Source of the DNA: Amycolatopsis australiensis
Lineage (GTDB): Bacteria; Actinomycetota; Actinomycetes; Mycobacteriales; Pseudonocardiaceae
Assembly (NCBI RefSeq): GCF_900119165.1
Contig: NZ_FPJG01000006.1
Location: 4,898,001 to 4,962,000, forward strand
Direction of reading: 5' to 3'
Length of the DNA: 64,000 bases
This document shows, piece by piece, positions 59,599 to 64,000 of this stretch; position 1 is the first letter of the stretch; each line of letters begins with the position of its first letter. The notes beneath the pieces were generated by a model. It saw only the letters and a list, made by a program, of their open reading frames with translations, was not told where the DNA came from and did not search any database. A program made the translations under genes and the position numbers.

Positions 59599-60666
59599 TC
59601 AGACCGGGATCTCCAGCCAGTCCCCGGCCGCGTCGCCGGGGTGGTACGCGCTGTCGGCACGCTTCGCGTAGATCCCGCGGAGGCCGTGTTGCCGCGCCGC
59701 GGCGAGGACGGCCTCGCCGTTGCCCCGGAAGTACTGCGGTGCCTGCCATCCGCCCGTCAGGCCGAGACCGGCCAGCAGGGCGCGCCGCTCGACGTACGGC
59801 AACGCCACCGTCGAACGGCCTTCGTGGTGGAGCACGTCGTAGGCGAAGAAGAACGCCGGGCAGTGCTTCGTCATCCGCTTGGCGGCGTTGCCGTCCGCCC
59901 GGCCGCGCTCCTCGAGCCCGGCCGGATCGGGACGGCCTTCGCGGATCACCACCACTTCGCCGTCCAGCAGCACTTCCGTCGAGCCGAGGGCCTCGCCGAG
60001 CTTGTGCAGCTCCGGGTAGCGGCCGGTGACGTCGGCGCCGGTGCCGTCGTGCGCGGTGACGCGGCCGCCGGAGACGCAGAGCATCGTTCGCGCGCCGCCC
60101 CAGGCGAATTCGTAGGCCCAGGCGTCGTCGTCGGCGGGCAGCTCGCCCGGCGTGGCCGTCATCGGCTCGAGGAACTCGGGGGAGTCCTCGTGGCCGTCGT
60201 CGGCCGGGTCGAGGCGGCGCAGCATCCAGTCGTTCTCGTCGTCCGGGTTGTGCCGGTTGAGGAAGAGGTACTTGCCCCGCGCCCGCGCGCCGTGGAAGAC
60301 GACTTCGACCTTGTGGTCGTTCCAGTGCAGCGTCTCGTACTTCCCGGTGTCCCACACCGTCATCCGGCCACCGCCGTACTCGCCCGCCGGGATCTCGCCC
60401 TCGAACGTGAGGTACTCCATTGGGTGGTCCTCGGTGTGCACCGCGAGCCGGTTCACCCCCGGCGCGCGCGGCAGGCCCCTCGGCACGGCCCACGACACGA
60501 GCACGCCGTCGCGCTCCAGCCGGAAGTCCCAGTGCAGCCGGCTGGCGTGGTGCTCCTGGATGACGAACAGGTCGTTGTCCCCGGGCGTCGGCGGGCCATC
60601 CGGCCACGGTTCGGACGTGCGGTCGCGGCTGCGCTTGCCGCGGTACGCCTCGAGCTTGTCGGCCAT
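59599..60666 (-). CDS. LigD-like protein: active-looking 3'-phosphoesterase fused to a dead ligase domain
   Basis: A 355-residue relative of the bacterial end-joining enzyme LigD. The N-terminal phosphoesterase domain (30-150) keeps residues matching the catalytic set of P. aeruginosa LigD: H39, H45, D47, R49, H81 and Y85. The C-terminal part is a DNA ligase adenylation domain, but motif I, normally KxDG, reads A188-W-G190-G, so the AMP-accepting lysine and its Asp are lost; motif V is RGIYAKR, and the final lysine is gone. Motifs LLDGEVVV and FFFAYDVLHHEG remain. No Ku or polymerase gene is near. It probably cleans 3' ends but cannot ligate. Confidence 0.85.
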   Translation of the reverse strand: MADKLEAYRGKRSRDRTSEPWPDGPPTPGDNDLFVIQEHHASRLHWDFRLERDGVLVSWAVPRGLPRAPGVNRLAVHTEDHPMEYLTFEGEIPAGEYGGGRMTVWDTGKYETLHWNDHKVEVVFHGARARGKYLFLNRHNPDDENDWMLRRLDPADDGHEDSPEFLEPMTATPGELPADDDAWAYEFAWGGARTMLCVSGGRVTAHDGTGADVTGRYPELHKLGEALGSTEVLLDGEVVVIREGRPDPAGLEERGRADGNAAKRMTKHCPAFFFAYDVLHHEGRSTVALPYVERRALLAGLGLTGGWQAPQYFRGNGEAVLAAARQHGLRGIYAKRADSAYHPGDAAGDWLEIPV

Positions 60667-60721
60667 GACCGCCCCGGTCCCCCTTCCGCTCGGGAGCGTC
60701 CAGGGTACCGGGGCGGGGACC

Positions 60722-62731
60722 TCAGTCCGTCTCCGCCATGGCTTCGGCGAACTGCGCCGCGTACAGCCGCGCGTAGGCGCCGCCGCTGTGCAGGAGCGTT
60801 TCGTGGTCGCCCTGCTCGACGATCCGCCCGTGCTCCATCACCAGGATCACGTCCGCGTCGCGGATCGTCGAAAGGCGGTGCGCGATGACGAAGCTGGTGC
60901 GGCCGCTGCGCAGCGAGTTCATCGCCCGCTGGATGAGCACCTCGGTGCGGGTGTCCACCGAGCTGGTCGCCTCGTCGAGGATGAGGATGACCGGCTTGGC
61001 CAGGAACGCCCGCGCCACCGTGATCAGCTGCTTCTCGCCCGCGCTGACCGTGCCGCCCTCGTCGTCGAGCACCGTGTCGTACCCGTCCGGCAGCGTGCGG
61101 ACGAAGCGGTCCACGTACGTCGCCTGTGCCGCTTCGACGATCTCCTCGCGGGTCGGGTTGTCCGCGCCGTAGGCGATGTTCTCGGCGATGGTGCCGCCGA
61201 ACAGCCACGCGTCCTGCAGCACCATGCCGGTCTGGTCGCGCAGCTCTTCGCGGTTCATCTTCGCGATGTCGACGCCGTCGAGGGTGATCCGGCCGCTGTC
61301 CAGCTCGTAGAACCGCATCAGCAGGTTGACCAGCGTCGTCTTGCCGGCGCCGGTCGGGCCGACGATCGCCACCGTCTGGCCGGGTTCCACGGTCAGCGAC
61401 AGGTCTTCGATCAGCGGCTTGTCCGGCAGGTAGCGGAACGAGACGTCCTGGAACTCCACGCGCCCGCGGACCACCTCGGGCCGCGCCGGGCGCTGCGGCT
61501 CCGGCGCCTGCTCTTCGGCGTCCAGCAGCGCGAAGACCCGCTCGGCCGAGGCGACGCCGGACTGCAGCAGGTTCGCCATGCTGGCGATCTGCGTGACCGG
61601 CTGGCTGAACTGGCGCGAGTACTGGATGAACGCCTGCACCTCGCCCAGCGTCAGGCTGCCCGACGCGACCCGCAGCGCGCCGATCACCGCCACGAGCACG
61701 TAGCTCAGGTTGCCGATGAACATCATCGCCGGCTGGATCATCCCGGAGATGAACTGTGCCCGGAAGCTCGCCTCGTACAGCGTTTCGTTCTGCTTGTCGA
61801 AGATCGCCGCGGACTCCTCGCGGCGGCCGAACACCTTGACCAGCGAGTGCCCGGTGTACATCTCCTCGACGTGCGCGTTGAGCTTGCCGGTCGTCGACCA
61901 CTGCTTGATGAAGTTCGGCTGCGCCCGCTTCCCGATCTTCGCCGCCACGACCGCCGACAGCGGTACCGTGAGCAGCGCGATCACCGCCAGCAGCGGCGAG
62001 ATCAGGAACATCATGATGAGCACGCCGACCACCGTCAGCAGCGACGACACGATCTGCGACAGCGTCTGCTGCAGCGACTGCGCCAGGTTGTCGATGTCGT
62101 TGGTGACGCGGGAGAGGACCTCGCCGCGGGGCTGGCGGTCGAAGTACTTCAGCGGCAGCCGGGCGAACTTGTCCTCGACGTCCTGGCGCAGCCGGTACAC
62201 CGCGTTCTGCACCAGCGTCGTCGTCAGCCGGGCCTGGATCAGCCCGAAGAACGACGCGATCACGAACAGGGCCAGCACGGTCAGCAGGATCTGCCCGACC
62301 TTCGTGAAGTCGATCCCGACGCCGGGCACCAGGTCCACGCGGCTGTAGATGTCGGCCAGCGTGCCGTCGCCGCGGGCGCGCAGCCCGGCGACGATCTGCT
62401 CCTTCGTGACCCCCGGCGGCACCTGCTTGCCGAGGACGCCGGCGAGGATCGCGTCGGTGGCCTGGCCGAGGATCTTCGGCCCGATCACCGTCAGCGCGAC
62501 GCTCGCCGCGCCGAGCACGAGCACGCCGATCAGCGCCGCCTGCTGCGGCCGCAGCAGGCGCAGCAGCCGTTTGAGCGAGCCCTTGAAGTCGAGGGCCTTC
62601 TCGGGCGGCGCGCCGGCGCCCATCCACCGGCCGGGACCGACGGTCGCGGCGCCGGTGTTCTTGTGCCGCTGCGCGGTCGGCCGTTCCCCGGCGTCGGTGA
62701 CGGCGGCCTTGGGCGATTCCGTGGTGCTCAC
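60722..62731 (-). CDS. ABC exporter subunit, canonical Walker B but altered signature
   Basis: A 669-residue full half-transporter. A 45-residue cytoplasmic start, a six-helix membrane domain (about 60-370) and an ATPase domain with Walker A GPTGAGKTT and Walker B LILDEATSSVD, Glu present. The signature, usually LSGGQ, reads VSAGE. It pairs with the upstream subunit, with which it overlaps by four bases (GTGA), to form an exporter with one complete and one degenerate ATP site. The GTG follows CAGGAGGCGGC. Its substrate is unknown. Confidence 0.92.
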   Translation of the reverse strand: MSTTESPKAAVTDAGERPTAQRHKNTGAATVGPGRWMGAGAPPEKALDFKGSLKRLLRLLRPQQAALIGVLVLGAASVALTVIGPKILGQATDAILAGVLGKQVPPGVTKEQIVAGLRARGDGTLADIYSRVDLVPGVGIDFTKVGQILLTVLALFVIASFFGLIQARLTTTLVQNAVYRLRQDVEDKFARLPLKYFDRQPRGEVLSRVTNDIDNLAQSLQQTLSQIVSSLLTVVGVLIMMFLISPLLAVIALLTVPLSAVVAAKIGKRAQPNFIKQWSTTGKLNAHVEEMYTGHSLVKVFGRREESAAIFDKQNETLYEASFRAQFISGMIQPAMMFIGNLSYVLVAVIGALRVASGSLTLGEVQAFIQYSRQFSQPVTQIASMANLLQSGVASAERVFALLDAEEQAPEPQRPARPEVVRGRVEFQDVSFRYLPDKPLIEDLSLTVEPGQTVAIVGPTGAGKTTLVNLLMRFYELDSGRITLDGVDIAKMNREELRDQTGMVLQDAWLFGGTIAENIAYGADNPTREEIVEAAQATYVDRFVRTLPDGYDTVLDDEGGTVSAGEKQLITVARAFLAKPVILILDEATSSVDTRTEVLIQRAMNSLRSGRTSFVIAHRLSTIRDADVILVMEHGRIVEQGDHETLLHSGGAYARLYAAQFAEAMAETD

Positions 62732-64000
62732 GCCGCCTCCTGCTCGGTCAGCTGCGAAAGCACGATCTCCCGGTAGGTTTCGTTGCCCTCGAACAGCTCG
62801 TGGTGGGTGCCGGTGCCGACGACGCGGCCCTCGTCGAGGACGATGATCCGGTCGGCGTTGCGGATGGTGCTGACCCGCTGGGCGACGATGACCACCGTCG
62901 CGTCGGCGGTTTCCGGCACGAGCGCGCGGCGCAGGGCCGCGTCGGTCGCGTAGTCCAGCGCCGAGAAGGAGTCGTCGAACAGGTAGATCTCCGGCTTGTG
63001 CACGAGCATCCGCGCGATCGCGAGCCGCTGCCGCTGGCCGCCCGAGACGTTGGTGCCGCCCTGGGCGATCGGCGAGTTCAGGCCCTCCGGCATCGCTTCG
63101 ACGAAGTCCTTGGCCTGCGCCACTTCCAGCGCGTGCCACAGCTGTTCGTCGGTCGCGTCGGGGTTGCCGTAACGCAGGTTGCTCGCCACCGTCCCGGCGA
63201 ACAGGTACGGCTTCTGCGGCACGAGCCCGACCGCGCGGGCGAGCACCGCCGGGTCGAGGTCGCGCACGTCGACGCCGTCGACCTTCACCGTGCCGCGGGT
63301 GGCGTCCATCAGCCGCGGGATGAGGTTCAGCAGCGTGGTCTTCCCCGTGCCGGTCGACCCGATCACCGCGGTCGTCTCACCCGGCCGCCCGATCAGCGAG
63401 ATGTCCTGCAGCACCGGCTTTTCCGCGCCGGGGTAGCGGAACTCCACGCCGGAGAGCTCGAGGTGGCCGTGCACCGCGCCGGGCCGGATCGGCGACACCG
63501 GCGGCCGCACGCTCGACTCCGTGTCGAGCACCTCGCTGATCCGCTCCGCGCTGACCTCCGCGCGCGGCACCATCATGAACATGAACGTGGCCATCATGAC
63601 GGCCATCAGGATCTGCAGCAGGTAGGACAGGAACGCCGTCATGGCGCCGATCTGCATGCTGCCGGAGTCGATGCGCTGCCCGCCGAACCACAGCACCGCG
63701 ACGCTGGAGGCGTTCATCACCAGCATGACGATCGGGAACATCAGCGCCATCAGCCGCCCGACCCGCAGCGAAACGGTGAGCAGCTGGTCGTTGGCGACGT
63801 CGAAGCGCTCGCGCTCGTGCTTGTCCCGCACGAACGCGCGGATGACCCGGATACCCATGATCTGCTCGCGCAGCACCTGGTTGATCCGGTCGAGCCGCTC
63901 CTGCATCAGCCGGAACGCGGGGCGCATCTTCGCGATGATCGACCCGACGGCGACCGCCAGCACCGGCACGATGACCAGCAGCAGCGAGGAGAGCGGCACG
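62728..64000 (-). CDS. ABC exporter subunit, degenerate Walker B (5' end outside the window)
   Basis: The last 424 residues of a second half-transporter. Walker A is GSTGTGKTT, the signature is the canonical-type VSGGQ, and Walker B reads IYLFDDSFSALD, with Asp in place of the catalytic Glu. The membrane domain is only partly in the window; the first residues and start codon lie beyond 64000. Together with the downstream subunit it forms an asymmetric pair like TM287/288 as known from structures of that family. The substrate is unknown. Confidence 0.9.
   Translation of the reverse strand, partial: VPLSSLLLVIVPVLAVAVGSIIAKMRPAFRLMQERLDRINQVLREQIMGIRVIRAFVRDKHERERFDVANDQLLTVSLRVGRLMALMFPIVMLVMNASSVAVLWFGGQRIDSGSMQIGAMTAFLSYLLQILMAVMMATFMFMMVPRAEVSAERISEVLDTESSVRPPVSPIRPGAVHGHLELSGVEFRYPGAEKPVLQDISLIGRPGETTAVIGSTGTGKTTLLNLIPRLMDATRGTVKVDGVDVRDLDPAVLARAVGLVPQKPYLFAGTVASNLRYGNPDATDEQLWHALEVAQAKDFVEAMPEGLNSPIAQGGTNVSGGQRQRLAIARMLVHKPEIYLFDDSFSALDYATDAALRRALVPETADATVVIVAQRVSTIRNADRIIVLDEGRVVGTGTHHELFEGNETYREIVLSQLTEQEAA

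Overview
The window is high-GC actinobacterial chromosome, most likely from Amycolatopsis or another Pseudonocardiaceae genus. The evidence is a phosphatidylinositol-mannoside operon (pgsA-patA-pimA), an SsgB-type sporulation regulator, an AfsR/SARP regulator, EF-G2, and a long gene order matching mycobacteria. From memory of M. tuberculosis, the order thrS-HIT-pgsA-patA-pimA ... pdxS-pdxT-yebC ... ruvCAB ... yajC-secD-secF-apt-relA ... ppiB-metallo-hydrolase corresponds to the Rv2614c-Rv2581c stretch.

Region by region. 1-9003: a catabolic cluster of MaoC hydratase, Zn-alcohol dehydrogenase, SnoaL-like protein and SDR facing an acyl-CoA ligase, a 4-hydroxyacetophenone-type Baeyer-Villiger monooxygenase, a second SDR, an HSL-type esterase and a GntR/FCD regulator. 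Together they suggest alcohol to ketone to ester to acid to acyl-CoA. 9004-10140: decayed DNA with a frameshifted tyrosine integrase lying against the tRNA-Val(GAC) 3' end, which suggests an old integrated element. 10141-11440: tRNA-Gly/Cys/Val, ssgB and tRNA-Val(CAC). 12007-14355: a glycosyl-1-phosphate transferase and a nitroreductase. 14444-21400: thrS, an Ap4A-type HIT enzyme, a MarR regulator and the PIM operon, followed by a LemA-like membrane protein and two tandem small paralogs of unknown function. 21420-26683: an XdhC-like protein, EF-G2, a Tat-type FAD oxidase and an ArsR-type regulator.

26773-31176: the vitamin B6 genes pdxS and pdxT, separated by a cupin regulator with azlCD, then yebC. 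32323-41358: ruvCAB with a LexA-like box upstream, yajC-secDF-apt and the (p)ppGpp enzyme Rel. 41334-48472: an accessory block inserted where mycobacteria have relA next to ppiB. It holds an amidohydrolase and a MarR gene flanking twin palindromes, a DUF1304/cupin pair, a LuxR regulator, a hydrolase, a crotonase, a P-loop protein, a LysM protein and a 47-bp tandem repeat. 48473-51485: a class IV aminotransferase, cyclophilin, metallo-hydrolase and membrane protein. 51457-59591: a YibE/F protein with a repeat tail, a GlxA/DJ-1 pair, an AfsR-type regulator with an in-frame minisatellite, a secreted M15-like protein and an SPW-repeat protein. 59599-64000: a LigD-like protein with an intact phosphoesterase and a dead ligase domain, then an asymmetric heterodimeric ABC exporter whose first subunit runs off the window.

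The items most worth following up are the monooxygenase cluster with its shared operator-like repeats, the pseudo-ligase LigD relative, the M15-like secreted protein beside an AfsR regulator, the tandem small paralogs at the end of the PIM operon, and the several self-contained regulator/operator pairs. No CRISPR array or intact insertion sequence was seen. All functional names come from reading motifs and remembered family features, not from database searches.
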